Source: Hormoscilla sp. GUM202 (GTDB lineage Bacteria > Cyanobacteriota > Cyanobacteriia > Cyanobacteriales > Desertifilaceae). Taken from it: DNA of 64,000 nt. The notes under the pieces were generated by a model. The model saw nothing but the letters and a program-made list of their open reading frames with translations. It ran no database searches and was not told where the DNA came from. Positions 44,781 through 53,542 of the stretch are shown here, piece by piece. The stretch is taken from the NCBI GenBank assembly GCA_005518205.2, contig RFFC02000027.1, positions 1-64,000 on the forward strand, written 5' to 3'. Numbering within the stretch: position 1 is the stretch's first letter; every line of letters begins with the position of its first letter. Both the position numbers and the translations under genes were made by a program.

Positions 44781-44867
44781 CCCGAGCCGTACCCGAGCCG
44801 TACCCGAGCCGTACCCGAGCCGTACCCGAGCCGTACCCGAGCCGTACCCGAGCCGCACCCGAGCCCG
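44781..44867. repeat. 11-bp tandem repeat, about eight copies
   Basis: CCCGAGCCGTA repeated at 44781, 44792, 44803, 44814, 44825 and 44836, then CCCGAGCCGCA at 44847 and a partial copy at 44858. Because 11 is not a multiple of 3, a translated frame shows a 33-bp period (AVPEPYPSRTR). The plus-strand frame through it (44750-45262) has no family features and is probably non-coding leader sequence. Confidence 0.9.
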
Positions 44868-45093
44868 AACTCCGAACCGAGAACTCACGTTTGGGGATGG
44901 CAAAAACCCTTGCCCTCCTACCTACCTACAGGTGCGCCGATCGCCGTTCCGGACTAGACACTGCCAGTAGCCTGCTGTCCAGAGTAACTACTTCAACCGG
45001 CAGCACCTTCAGCCAGACAACTCCCCATGCAATCGCCGTCCATGCACATTCCACATTAAGTTTATGCAAAAAACTCAAATTTTTTAATATTTT

Positions 45094-45135
45094 GTTACAT
45101 CCGATACGAAATTACCGATGGAATATCCATAAGAT
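45094..45135 (+). promoter_or_regulatory. NtcA-type promoter of the nitrate operon
   Basis: GTT-N8-TAC at 45094-45107 (one mismatch from the NtcA consensus GTA-N8-TAC), then exactly 22 bases, then TAAGAT at 45130-45135, matching the TAN3T -10 box. This is the known class of NtcA-activated promoter, and nirA is a classic NtcA target. It implies an mRNA leader of about 120 bases. Confidence 0.7.
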
Positions 45136-45261
45136 GACAGACAATAAATCGCAAGGGGCTGCTCGGGACTCAAAAATTAGCGTTCATAGCAGTTGTAAAA
45201 GAGGCTACAAAAACAGCATGGGGCCTAAGGCAATCTATATAAATGCTCTTGAGGAAAACTA

Positions 45262-47193
45262 ATGACTGCGACGGTACAGACAGAGGCAAAGCTGAATAAA
45301 TTTGAGAAATTCAAAGCGGAAAAAGATGGTCTGGCAGTAAAAGCGGAACTAGAAAAGTTTGCCCAACTAGGGTGGGAGGCGATCGATGAAACAGACCTGA
45401 CCCAACGCCTGAAATGGCTAGGGGTGTTCTTTAGACCGGTCACACCGGGAAAATTCATGCTGCGGATGCGGATGCCCAACGGCATTCTCAACACCATCCA
45501 AATGCGGACACTAGCGGAAATAGTCCAGCGCTACGGCGAAGATGGCAATGCTGACATTACCACCAGGCAAAACATCCAACTGCGGGGCATTCGGATAGAA
45601 GACATTCCCGAAATCTTTACCAAATTTGACCAAATAGGTTTGACATCAGTGCAGTCGGGGATGGATAACGTCCGGAATATAACCGGTTCACCCGTGGCAG
45701 GAATTGATGCCCATGAATCGATCGACACCAGGGAACTGGTCAAGAAAGTTCAGGACATGATTACCAACAATAGTCAAGGTAACCCCGCTTTTACCAACTT
45801 GCCCCGGAAATTTAATATTGCGATCGCGGGAGGTAGGGACAACTCAGTCCACGCGGAAATCAATGACATCGCCTACGTTCCCGCCTACAAAGAAGAACGC
45901 CTAGGCTTTAATGTCCTGGTAGGAGGTTTCTTCTCGGCCAAGCGCTGCGCTGCTGCAGTGCCTCTGAATGCTTGGGTTAGGACTGATGAAGTGGTAGACA
46001 TCAGCAAAGCCATCCTAGAAGTATATCGCGATCGGGGTCTGCGGGCGAACCGGCAAAAAGCGCGATTGATGTGGCTAATAGATGAATGGGGAATCCATAA
46101 ATTCCGGGCGGAAGTGGAAAAACAGTTGGGGCGCGAGATATTGACCGCCGCCCCCAAAGATGAAATAGATTGGGAAAAGCGGGACCACATCGGCGTCCAT
46201 CAGCAAAAGCAACCCGACTTAAACTATGTCGGATTGCATGTCCCCGTCGGACGCCTGTACGCACCAGAAATGTTTGAACTGGCCCGGATGGCAGAAGTCT
46301 ACGGCAGTGGGGAAATCAGATTAACAGTCGAGCAAAACATCATCATTCCCAACATTGCCAACTCGCGCTTAGAAGCATTCTTAACCGAACCACTGCTGCA
46401 AGAAAGATTTTCCATCAACCCCAAACCCTTAAGCAGGGCCTTAGTTTCTTGTACTGGCGCCCAATTTTGCAAATTTGCCCTGATCGAAACCAAAAATCAG
46501 GCCCAAGCGCTGATTAAAGAAGTAGAACAAGAATTATCTATACCAAAACCTGTCAGAATTCACTGGACAGGTTGCCCAAATTCCTGCGGTCAACCGCAAG
46601 TGGCAGATATTGGGTTGATAGGCACAAAAGCACGCAAAAACGGCAAAGTTGTCGAAGGGGTGGATATATACATGGGCGGCAAGGTGGGCAAAGATGCCAA
46701 ATTGGGCAGCCGCACGATGAAAGGAATTCCCTGCGAAGACCTCAAACCAGTAATGAGAGACTTGTTGATTAAGCATTTCGATGCTCAACCACTTAATGTT
46801 GATGTCGTGTCCAGAGACGCCCACCCTGTCGTTCGCCTGCTCGGCAACGACATGGGTGGGCGCTCTCGGACACGAGTGGATGAACTGGCTGATTATGATA
46901 ATGGGAATGGGAAAAATGGACAGGCACAAACTGCTGTAGTGGCGTTCGCTAAGTCTGGCAAAGAAATTACTTGCTCTCAGGAAGAATACATCCTGGATGT
47001 AGCCGAACGAGTTGGTCTGGAATTGGATAGCGACTGCCGCTCGGGAATATGCGGCACTTGCAAGCAGAAGCTATTGGCAGGAGAGGTGACCTATGACGAG
47101 AACCCGGAAGCCCTCACGACAGGCGATCGCGCCCAAGGTATGATTTTGACTTGCAGCGCCCACCCGGTAGGACGGGTTGAAATTGATGCATGA
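45262..47193 (+). CDS. nirA: Ferredoxin-nitrite reductase fused to a [2Fe-2S] ferredoxin domain
   Basis: Reduces nitrite to ammonium with six electrons from ferredoxin. Residues 1-510 are the sirohaem/[4Fe-4S] reductase, with the cluster cysteines in SCTGAQFCKFALIETK and WTGCPNSCGQPQ. After a linker (about 515-548), residues 555-643 form a plant-type ferredoxin domain with CRSGICGTC and a distal cysteine in ILTCSAHP. Such a fused ferredoxin is known from the NirA of some filamentous cyanobacteria (Plectonema). The linker VSRDAHPVVRLLGNDMGGRS is encoded by a palindromic repeat also present after psbB. First gene of the nitrate cluster, 120 bases after an NtcA-type promoter. Confidence 0.96.
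   Translation: MTATVQTEAKLNKFEKFKAEKDGLAVKAELEKFAQLGWEAIDETDLTQRLKWLGVFFRPVTPGKFMLRMRMPNGILNTIQMRTLAEIVQRYGEDGNADITTRQNIQLRGIRIEDIPEIFTKFDQIGLTSVQSGMDNVRNITGSPVAGIDAHESIDTRELVKKVQDMITNNSQGNPAFTNLPRKFNIAIAGGRDNSVHAEINDIAYVPAYKEERLGFNVLVGGFFSAKRCAAAVPLNAWVRTDEVVDISKAILEVYRDRGLRANRQKARLMWLIDEWGIHKFRAEVEKQLGREILTAAPKDEIDWEKRDHIGVHQQKQPDLNYVGLHVPVGRLYAPEMFELARMAEVYGSGEIRLTVEQNIIIPNIANSRLEAFLTEPLLQERFSINPKPLSRALVSCTGAQFCKFALIETKNQAQALIKEVEQELSIPKPVRIHWTGCPNSCGQPQVADIGLIGTKARKNGKVVEGVDIYMGGKVGKDAKLGSRTMKGIPCEDLKPVMRDLLIKHFDAQPLNVDVVSRDAHPVVRLLGNDMGGRSRTRVDELADYDNGNGKNGQAQTAVVAFAKSGKEITCSQEEYILDVAERVGLELDSDCRSGICGTCKQKLLAGEVTYDENPEALTTGDRAQGMILTCSAHPVGRVEIDA
46804..46874. repeat. Palindromic repeat inside nirA
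   Basis: 71 bases (GTCGTGTCC... ...GGACACG) with inner arms GCCCACCCTGTCG and CGACATGGGTGGGC. It matches 63404-63474 (intergenic, after psbB) at about 80% with the same length. Here it is read in frame and encodes the junction between the reductase and ferredoxin domains. Confidence 0.8.
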
Positions 47194-47243
47194 GCGACAC
47201 CGTAAACGGTGTCTTACTACGAACAAAAAGGAGGATATGATCG

Positions 47244-47906
47244 ATGAATAGTTCACAAGAAATCGCCAAAAAAATTGATCTAAAAGTAGGAATGAATGAA
47301 GCTTCACTCTCAGCTGAGCAGACAAAACCGAGTGCGGGACCCCAAGTAATGTTGGGCATAGCCCTGATCGGATTTGTAGGTTTTATGGTCAACAGTTGGC
47401 ACCGTCAACTTTCAGCTGTACAAACTGCTCCAGAGACAACAGCAGCAACAGCAACTGTAGTCGAGACAAAGAAAACTCCGGAGAAGTTGAAGACCTCCTC
47501 AGCAGCAGCATTGCTGAGCGCAGCACCAAAAGTACCAGTGGTAGCCCCAGCACCAGCAGAAATAACTGAACCAGCACAAATAACTGAATCAGCACAAATA
47601 ACCCCAGAGGCGATCGCCGAATTGAACGGGAAGCTGTACAGCCAAATTGACCGGGCTTGGCGAATCATTCCCACCTTCAATCAGAGTTTAGTTTACCGGA
47701 TCGAGGTGAACCAGAACGGGGAGATGGCCTCCTACGAATCCCTCAATCAAGTAGCTTCAGATTACATCGCCGAAACGGGGATAGATACATTGACAAAATC
47801 GGAAAGCTTCATAGCAGATGCTCAGGCAGAACCGACAGTGCCATTTTTGGCAGTCCTTTCTCCCCAGGGCGTGCTAGAGGTTAGCCCTTGGGTAGACCAA
47901 GAGTAG
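47244..47906 (+). CDS. Unknown membrane-anchored protein in the nitrate cluster
   Basis: 220 residues from ATG 47244, with AAGGAGG upstream. One hydrophobic segment (VMLGIALIGFVGFMVNSW, about residues 35-52) follows a short cytoplasmic N-terminus. A long Ala/Thr/Pro-rich spacer with an imperfect repeat (ITEPAQITESAQIT, about 110-124) leads to a C-terminal domain of about 90 residues (AIAELNGKLYSQIDRAW...). It lies between nirA and nrtP with 50 and 196 bases on either side. I do not recognise the family. Its place suggests a role in nitrate/nitrite uptake or in tethering, but nothing in the sequence shows a reaction. Confidence 0.65.
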   Translation: MNSSQEIAKKIDLKVGMNEASLSAEQTKPSAGPQVMLGIALIGFVGFMVNSWHRQLSAVQTAPETTAATATVVETKKTPEKLKTSSAAALLSAAPKVPVVAPAPAEITEPAQITESAQITPEAIAELNGKLYSQIDRAWRIIPTFNQSLVYRIEVNQNGEMASYESLNQVASDYIAETGIDTLTKSESFIADAQAEPTVPFLAVLSPQGVLEVSPWVDQE

Positions 47907-48102
47907 TTCTCCGTTAGAGCTATACATTTGAGGCTCGACCTTGAGCCATGGCTGCGCCACGCTACGCGAACAGAAGTTCACTGTTGAGCCAGCTCACCCT
48001 TAAGCCTTGAAGGTTCTCCCGAGAGGCATCAGAAGCTGAAGCTTGAGCATTGTTTGCTCGCAGTTGTAAAAAACAGTAGTTTAATTTCAGGAGTGAATTC
48101 AA

Positions 48103-49614
48103 GTGCTAACAGAAATGTGGTCATTTCGGGGTCGCTACAAAATCCTGCACATGACCTGGTTTGCATTCTTCTTGACCTTTGTCGTGTGGTTTAACTTTGC
48201 CCCCCTAGCGACAGCGATCAGAGAAGACCTGGGTTTGGAAATATCTCAGATCCGGACGATCGCGATCTGTAACGTAGCCCTGACAGTGCCAGCCCGGATA
48301 ATCATCGGGATGCTATTAGATAAATATGGGCCGAGGATTACCTTCTCCCTGATGCTCATGTATTCAGCAATTCCCTGTATCGCCTTCGCCATGGCACAGA
48401 ACTTTAGTCAGTTGGTGATATCGCGCTTAGCACTGAGCATTGTGGGTGCAGGTTTCGTGATCGGCATCCGCATGGTAGCAGAATGGTTTCCCCCCAAAGA
48501 AATTGGCTTAGCAGAAGGTATCTATGGCGGTTGGGGTAACTTTGGTTCAGCAGGATCGGCCTTGACACTGCCCACAGTGGCGACAGTGCTAGCTTTTGCA
48601 GGTACCAGTATGATTAACTGGCGGCTGGCGATCGCCCTAACAGGCATCATCACTGCAGCTTATGGAGCCATTTACTTCTTGAACGTCCAAGACACGCCTA
48701 CTGGCAAAGTCTATCAGAAACCGAACCGGACCACAGGTTTGGAAGTCACCACGAAGAACGACTTCTGGTTCCTGATGGTGATGAATATTCCCTTGTCTGG
48801 GGTGCTGTGCCTCCTAGCTTGGCGCTTGAGTAAAGTTGGTTTCCTCAATCAAGGTCAACTATACATGGTCTGGGCCTTTCTAGTAGGTTTGTATCTGTTC
48901 CAAGCTTATAATTGCTGGAAAGTAAATAAAGAGTTGGTTGCGTCCCAAAAGCGCTATCCCCCCGTAGACCGTTACAAATTCTCCCAAGTCGCAATTCTCG
49001 AACTCACCTACTTTGTCAACTTCGGTTCCGAACTGGCAGTGGTTTCCATGCTACCCGCTTTCTTTGAAGGCACCTTTGGACTGAGCAAACAACTGGCAGG
49101 GGCGATCGCCGCCAGCTATGCTTTCATGAATCTGATGTCTCGTCCGGGTGGTGGCTTAATTTCCGATAAGCTGGGCAGTCGCAAGATGACAATGGCGGTG
49201 CTAACTGCTGGCATGGGTATCGGCTATCTGATGATGGGTCAAGTTAATGGCGGTTGGTGGCTTCCTATAGCGGTGCTGCTGACAATGGCTTGTTCATTCT
49301 TCGTGCAAGCAGGTGAAGGTTCTACCTTTGCGATCGTCCCTCTAATTAAGCGGCGGGTCACGGGTCAGATAGCCGGGAATGTCGGGGCTTATGGAAACGT
49401 AGGTGCAGTAGTTTACCTGACTCTCTTCAGCTTGTTACCCGCAGGCGATGTCGGCAACCGCGTCTTCTTTGAAGTCCTAGGAGTCATGGCTTTAATTGTG
49501 GCCTTCATCTGTGTCTTCTACCTGAAAGAACCTGAAGGTTCCTTTGCGGAACACCACGAGGGTGAAGCAGAATACGCAACCAATGCCCTGCCTAATGCGA
49601 TCGCCGAAGAATAA
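48103..49614 (+). CDS. nrtP: Nitrate/nitrite permease, MFS (NNP) type
   Basis: 503 residues and about twelve hydrophobic segments. It imports nitrate and nitrite across the plasma membrane, replacing the NrtABCD ABC transporter found in other cyanobacteria. NNP-family features include WFNFAPLATAIREDLGL near the N-terminus, GMLLDKYGPRITF after helix 2, and the GGWGNFGSAG nitrate signature in helix 5. A second glycine-rich signature (GNVGAYGNVGAV) follows in helix 11. The start is GTG 48103, with CAGGAG nine bases upstream; ATG 48115 is an alternative. It is in line with nirA and narB and probably under the same NtcA control. Confidence 0.95.
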   Translation: MLTEMWSFRGRYKILHMTWFAFFLTFVVWFNFAPLATAIREDLGLEISQIRTIAICNVALTVPARIIIGMLLDKYGPRITFSLMLMYSAIPCIAFAMAQNFSQLVISRLALSIVGAGFVIGIRMVAEWFPPKEIGLAEGIYGGWGNFGSAGSALTLPTVATVLAFAGTSMINWRLAIALTGIITAAYGAIYFLNVQDTPTGKVYQKPNRTTGLEVTTKNDFWFLMVMNIPLSGVLCLLAWRLSKVGFLNQGQLYMVWAFLVGLYLFQAYNCWKVNKELVASQKRYPPVDRYKFSQVAILELTYFVNFGSELAVVSMLPAFFEGTFGLSKQLAGAIAASYAFMNLMSRPGGGLISDKLGSRKMTMAVLTAGMGIGYLMMGQVNGGWWLPIAVLLTMACSFFVQAGEGSTFAIVPLIKRRVTGQIAGNVGAYGNVGAVVYLTLFSLLPAGDVGNRVFFEVLGVMALIVAFICVFYLKEPEGSFAEHHEGEAEYATNALPNAIAEE

Positions 49615-49678
49615 ATTGGTTTGTAGTAAGCACTAAAGTGCTTACCTCTTGCGGTAAGCGTATACGCAGTGCGCGTAA

Positions 49679-49967
49679 CCCTATTTTCCCAACTGGCTGC
49701 CATCCTGGAATTATCTGTGGATCGCAACTACCATCGGCGGTTTGGGTCTGGGGTTAACATATGGGTCGGCCCAGAGAAATTTACCTTGGGGCTTTAGCCA
49801 CTACGATTTTTACCTTTCTGTTCGGCAATATGGGAAAAATGCTTGCCCCCCTGGAATATCACACAATTTTGCTGGCTACCTTGGGAGGACTATCGATCGG
49901 GTTAATAGCTTTGGCTTTCCCCCAAACCCTGTTTTTCAGCGAAGCATCCTCGAGCAAGGGCGCATAA
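49679..49967 (+). other. Possible frameshifted small membrane-protein gene
   Basis: One frame reads WNYLWIATTIGGLGLGLTYG (about 49706-49765). A second, from ATG 49761 to TAA 49965-49967, reads a 68-residue protein with two hydrophobic segments (ALATTIFTFLFGNMGKMLAP, then TILLATLGGLSIGLIALAFP). Together they look like one three-helix protein with a frame break near 49765. The first part has no start codon. It may be a remnant or coincidence. The hairpin TAAGCACT-AA-AGTGCTTA near 49624-49642 follows nrtP. Confidence 0.35.
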
Positions 49968-49993
49968 GCGATATATTATCCTCAGAAGAAATT

Positions 49994-52183
49994 ATGACTG
50001 ACCCAACCAAAACACTCTGTCCCTACTGCGGCGTAGGCTGTGGTCTAGAAGTTTTACCCCCCGCCCAGCCTGGTAAAGCCACCCATAGAGATAGTCAGGG
50101 AAATCCCATCTGGCAGGTTCGGGGCGATCGGGCCCATCCCTCCAGCAAAGGTATGGTATGTGTTAAGGGAGCCACAGTGAGCGAATCCCTAGACAAAGAC
50201 CGGCTGAAATACCCAATGATGCGAGATTCCTTAAGCGAACCCTTGCGGCGGGTGAGTTGGGATGAAGCCTTCGATCGGATCGTCAACTGGCTGCAAACGG
50301 TACGCTTCACCCAAGGTCCAGAGGCAATTTGCATGTACGGGTCCGGTCAGTTCCAAACCGAAGACTACTACGTGGCCCAGAAGCTGATCAAAGGATGTCT
50401 GGGCACCAACAATTTTGATGCCAACTCCCGCCTCTGCATGTCCTCAGCGGTGTCCGGGTATATTAAAAGCTTTGGGGCCGACGGTCCTCCCTGCTGCTAC
50501 AATGACTTGGAACAAACAGACATGGCCTTTTTGATTGGCACCAATGCGGCGGCCTGTCACCCGATCGTCTTCAACCGCCTGCGCAAGTACCACAAAAAGA
50601 ATCGAGAGGTCAAAATGATTGTAGTAGACCCCCGCCGGACGGCAACGGCGGAGGCAGCGGACCTACATCTGGCGATCCGACCGGGTACTGACATCGATCT
50701 ACTCAATGGCATGGCCTACCTGCTCATGCGTTGGGGTATGATGGATACGATCTTTATTGATGAATGCACGGCAGGTTTTCCCGAGTATGCTGAGGTGATT
50801 CGCCATTATCCACCGGAAATGGTAGCCGAACAATGCGGCATTCGCATCGACGAACTGGAGAAAGCGGCCCGCTGGTGGGGCTTTGCCCAGCGAGTTCTAT
50901 CCATGTGGTCCATGGGGGTAAACCAGTCAACAGAAGGTACTGCTAAGGTCCGCACGCTCATTAACCTGCATCTGATGACCGGGAACATTGGCAAACCGGG
51001 AGCGGGTCCATTCTCCCTCACCGGTCAGCCCAATGCGATGGGGGGACGAGAAGCAGGAGGACTAGCACACATATTGCCCGGTTATCGGCTGGTCACCAAT
51101 GCCCAACATCGGGCAGAAGTGGAACAGTTCTGGGGACTCCCACCAGGGCAAATCTCGCCTCATCCGGGTCTGACTGCCTGGGAGATGATTACCGGTCTGG
51201 AACGGGGCGCAGTCGGTTGCTTGTGGATAGCTGCTACTAACCCAGCAGTGAGTATGCCCGATCTGGCTCGGACGAAAGCGGCATTGCTGCGATCGCCCTT
51301 TACAATATATCAGGATGCCTATTATCCGACGGAAACCACCGCCTATGCCCATGTGGTGTTACCGGCGGCCCAGTGGGGAGAAAAAACCGGTACAATGACT
51401 AATTCAGAGCGAGTGGTGACTCTATGTCCGGCCTTCCGGGAACCGGTGGGGTCCGCGAAAGCCGACTGGGAAATATTTGCCGAAGTAGGCCGTCGCCTGG
51501 GTTTTGCCGATAAGTTTGATTTTGCCGACTCTGCTGCTGTCAGGTCAGAGTTTATTGAACTGACCCGCTCGCGCCCTTGCGACATGACCGGTATCAGTTA
51601 CGATCGGCTGCGCCAGCATGGTCCGATGCAGTGGCCTTGCCCCGATCGGACTACAGATGTTCCCAGAGAGCGTCTCTACACCGATCTGCGATTCCACACC
51701 CCTGATGGCAGGGCCAGGTTTGGGGCCTATCATGCTAAAGGACTAGCAGAACCCAGCTCACCGGACTATCCCTTCGTGCTGACGACGGGGCGAGTTTACG
51801 GTCACTGGCATACCATGACCCGCACCGGTCGGATTGAGAAAATCATCAAGATGCACCCGGAACCGTTGATCGAGATTCATCCCCGGGATGCCAGCAAGCT
51901 GTTGATCTCCGAAGGAGACTGGGTGGAAGTGCGATCGCGTCGAGGATTTGCCCGTTTTCCTGCTAGAATAACAAAGGCAATATCTCCGGGTACGGTGTTT
52001 GTGCCGATGCACTGGGGAGTACTTTGGGCCCAACAGTCAGAAGCAAACGCCCTGACTCATCCAGAAGCTTGTCCCGAATCAGGGCAACCCGAATTAAAAG
52101 CCTGTGCTGTACAATTAACTAGGGTCGTCAGGGACATGACAGCAGCAGACAATTTGGCGGAACCATCTCTAATCGCTAATTAG
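49994..52183 (+). CDS. narB: Ferredoxin-dependent assimilatory nitrate reductase
   Basis: Reduces nitrate to nitrite in the cytosol. 729 residues from ATG 49994 (MTDPTKTLCPYCGVGCGLEV); the 84-codon upstream extension is not family-like. The N-terminal [4Fe-4S] cysteines are in CPYCGVGC and GMVCVKG. Molybdopterin-binding blocks follow: DANSRLCMSSAVSGY, FLIGTNAAACHPI, MGVNQSTEGTAK and LTGQPNAMGGREAGG. The C-terminal dinucleotide domain has TTGRVYGHWHTMTRTGR and PMHWG. Length and order fit cyanobacterial NarB. Third enzyme/transport gene of the nirA-nrtP-narB cluster. Confidence 0.96.
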   Translation: MTDPTKTLCPYCGVGCGLEVLPPAQPGKATHRDSQGNPIWQVRGDRAHPSSKGMVCVKGATVSESLDKDRLKYPMMRDSLSEPLRRVSWDEAFDRIVNWLQTVRFTQGPEAICMYGSGQFQTEDYYVAQKLIKGCLGTNNFDANSRLCMSSAVSGYIKSFGADGPPCCYNDLEQTDMAFLIGTNAAACHPIVFNRLRKYHKKNREVKMIVVDPRRTATAEAADLHLAIRPGTDIDLLNGMAYLLMRWGMMDTIFIDECTAGFPEYAEVIRHYPPEMVAEQCGIRIDELEKAARWWGFAQRVLSMWSMGVNQSTEGTAKVRTLINLHLMTGNIGKPGAGPFSLTGQPNAMGGREAGGLAHILPGYRLVTNAQHRAEVEQFWGLPPGQISPHPGLTAWEMITGLERGAVGCLWIAATNPAVSMPDLARTKAALLRSPFTIYQDAYYPTETTAYAHVVLPAAQWGEKTGTMTNSERVVTLCPAFREPVGSAKADWEIFAEVGRRLGFADKFDFADSAAVRSEFIELTRSRPCDMTGISYDRLRQHGPMQWPCPDRTTDVPRERLYTDLRFHTPDGRARFGAYHAKGLAEPSSPDYPFVLTTGRVYGHWHTMTRTGRIEKIIKMHPEPLIEIHPRDASKLLISEGDWVEVRSRRGFARFPARITKAISPGTVFVPMHWGVLWAQQSEANALTHPEACPESGQPELKACAVQLTRVVRDMTAADNLAEPSLIAN

Positions 52184-52248
52184 CGATCGCCCAATTGTCT
52201 TTGGCTCTGGGCCCGTAGCAAAGAACAAATGCAAAAGGACGAAAAGTG

Positions 52249-52710
52249 ATGCGGCGGTTACCGAAACAAGCCCAGAAACTTATCAGCATAGCCAAGGAGT
52301 CCGAGAAGTTTATGGGCTCGATCGAGAACCTAGAGGTGATCGTATCTAAGGTACTGTCCGTGTTGATGGTGGTGGTCATATTTGTCACGGTTTGCGACAT
52401 AGCGATCTTTTTATTTAGACAGATATTTCTCGATCCCTTAAGATTCTATCAAACCACCTTATTTGAAGTATTCGGGCTGTTCCTAAACGTCCTGATTGCC
52501 CTAGAAATATTAGAAAACATCACGGCCTATCTGCGCAAACATGTGGTGCAAGCAGAGTTAGTGATTATCACTTCCCTAATTGCTGTAGCTCGGAAAATCA
52601 TTATTATCGACCTGGAAAAAAAGTCAGCCAGTGACCTGATCGGGTTGGGGGTAGCAGTTTTTACTCTTTCCATTAGCTACTTAATTATCCGCAGTACTAA
52701 TAAAAAATAA
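52249..52710 (+). CDS. PsiE-like membrane protein
   Basis: 153 residues from ATG 52249 (a GTG one codon earlier is possible). About four hydrophobic segments, including KVLSVLMVVVIFVTVCDIAI and LFLNVLIALEILENITAYL. The conserved block ENITAYLRKHVVQAELVIIT followed by ARKIIIID is the PsiE-family signature (phosphate-starvation-inducible E, function unknown). It lies 65 bases after narB on the same strand, so it may be co-transcribed with the nitrate genes. Confidence 0.82.
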   Translation: MRRLPKQAQKLISIAKESEKFMGSIENLEVIVSKVLSVLMVVVIFVTVCDIAIFLFRQIFLDPLRFYQTTLFEVFGLFLNVLIALEILENITAYLRKHVVQAELVIITSLIAVARKIIIIDLEKKSASDLIGLGVAVFTLSISYLIIRSTNKK

Positions 52711-52778
52711 TAAATCTATAAAAAAAGCTACAGAGATAAGAGGAGAGACGCTTTTGATATTATCCAGATAATGTTATA

Positions 52779-52870
52779 AGGGACTTGCGTAGAAATAAAG
52801 TACCAGTCAAGCAAGCTGTACTCAAGAAATAGCAAAATCCGATCGGTACATTAATAACCCGCAAGTCCCT
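52779..52870. mobile_element. Short inverted-repeat element, 92 bp
   Basis: AGGGACTTGCG (52779-52789) and CGCAAGTCCCT (52860-52870) are perfect 11-bp inverted repeats, with TA on the left and AA on the right. GGGACTTGCG-type ends recall IS630-class elements (inference). No coding capacity. It lies in an 830-base region (52711-53542) without genes. Confidence 0.6.
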
Positions 52871-53116
52871 AACCTACATTCCGCACGGACAAATATCGAC
52901 GATAGCTTGACAAACAGCAAGTGATGAAAACGAACCGAAAAGTTCAGATCCGTATAAATAAATATACGTCCTGTTTCCTAAATCATCAGAGCTAGTCAGG
53001 ATGACAATAAATAGTACAATAGTAATCCAACCGATAAATTACGTATTAGCTAGCATATTACAACTTGTAGTGCGTAAAGTTGGTTATAAGAATTTTTACA
53101 ACTTCTACAGAATTAC

Positions 53117-53244
53117 CAGGGCAAACGCATCTTATTTTTGAAACGCTTACAGGACAAGGGTTTGAGCATTACGAGTATAAATACTGAGATAAGTTCAGAA
53201 TGCTTACTGGGAAAGGCTTCCAGGATTTAGATGCGTTTTACCTG
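53117..53244. mobile_element. MITE-like element with perfect 10-bp target duplication
   Basis: The terminal repeats CAGGGCAAACGCATCT (53117) and AGATGCGTTTTACCTG (ending 53244) match at 14 of 16 positions. The exact 10-base direct repeat ACAGAATTAC flanks it (53107-53116 and 53245-53254). Interior 128 bp total, no frame. Heptamer repeats (AACTGAC units, about 53267-53296) follow to the right. No other gene in this intergenic stretch. Confidence 0.8.
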
Positions 53245-53542
53245 ACAGAATTACCTGTTATAGGACCAACTGACAACTGACAACTAACAACTGACATGCT
53301 CCCGAGACGGGTGGGAGTGCGCCGGTGTAATATGCAGCAGAAGTGAGATTATACTACAACCCCAGAGAAGATAATGATGACCAGACAAAGATAGCTGCTT
53401 GCCAAAAAATTTTAGACATTGCCGAATTTATGTGCTAGGCTAGAAAAGAAGGGAGAAGATCGGCTGAGTAGTTTGTTTTCGTTCTGAATCAGGCATATCT
53501 CCGAATCTCAATCTCTACAATCAATGATTCTGGAGGTAATCC

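Noticed and set aside
44781..44867. CRISPR-like appearance of the 11-bp repeats
   Set aside because: No spacers between units and the unit is too short. The heptamer arrays at 6808, 12213, 53267 and 56390 were rejected for the same reason.
44750..45262. 170-codon plus-strand frame before nirA
   Set aside because: It consists of the 11-bp tandem repeat plus low-complexity text with no domain, and it overlaps the NtcA-type promoter and the start of nirA.
48066..48079. GTA-N8-TAG upstream of nrtP as an NtcA site
   Set aside because: The second half-site is wrong, and the required -10 box would overlap the start codon.
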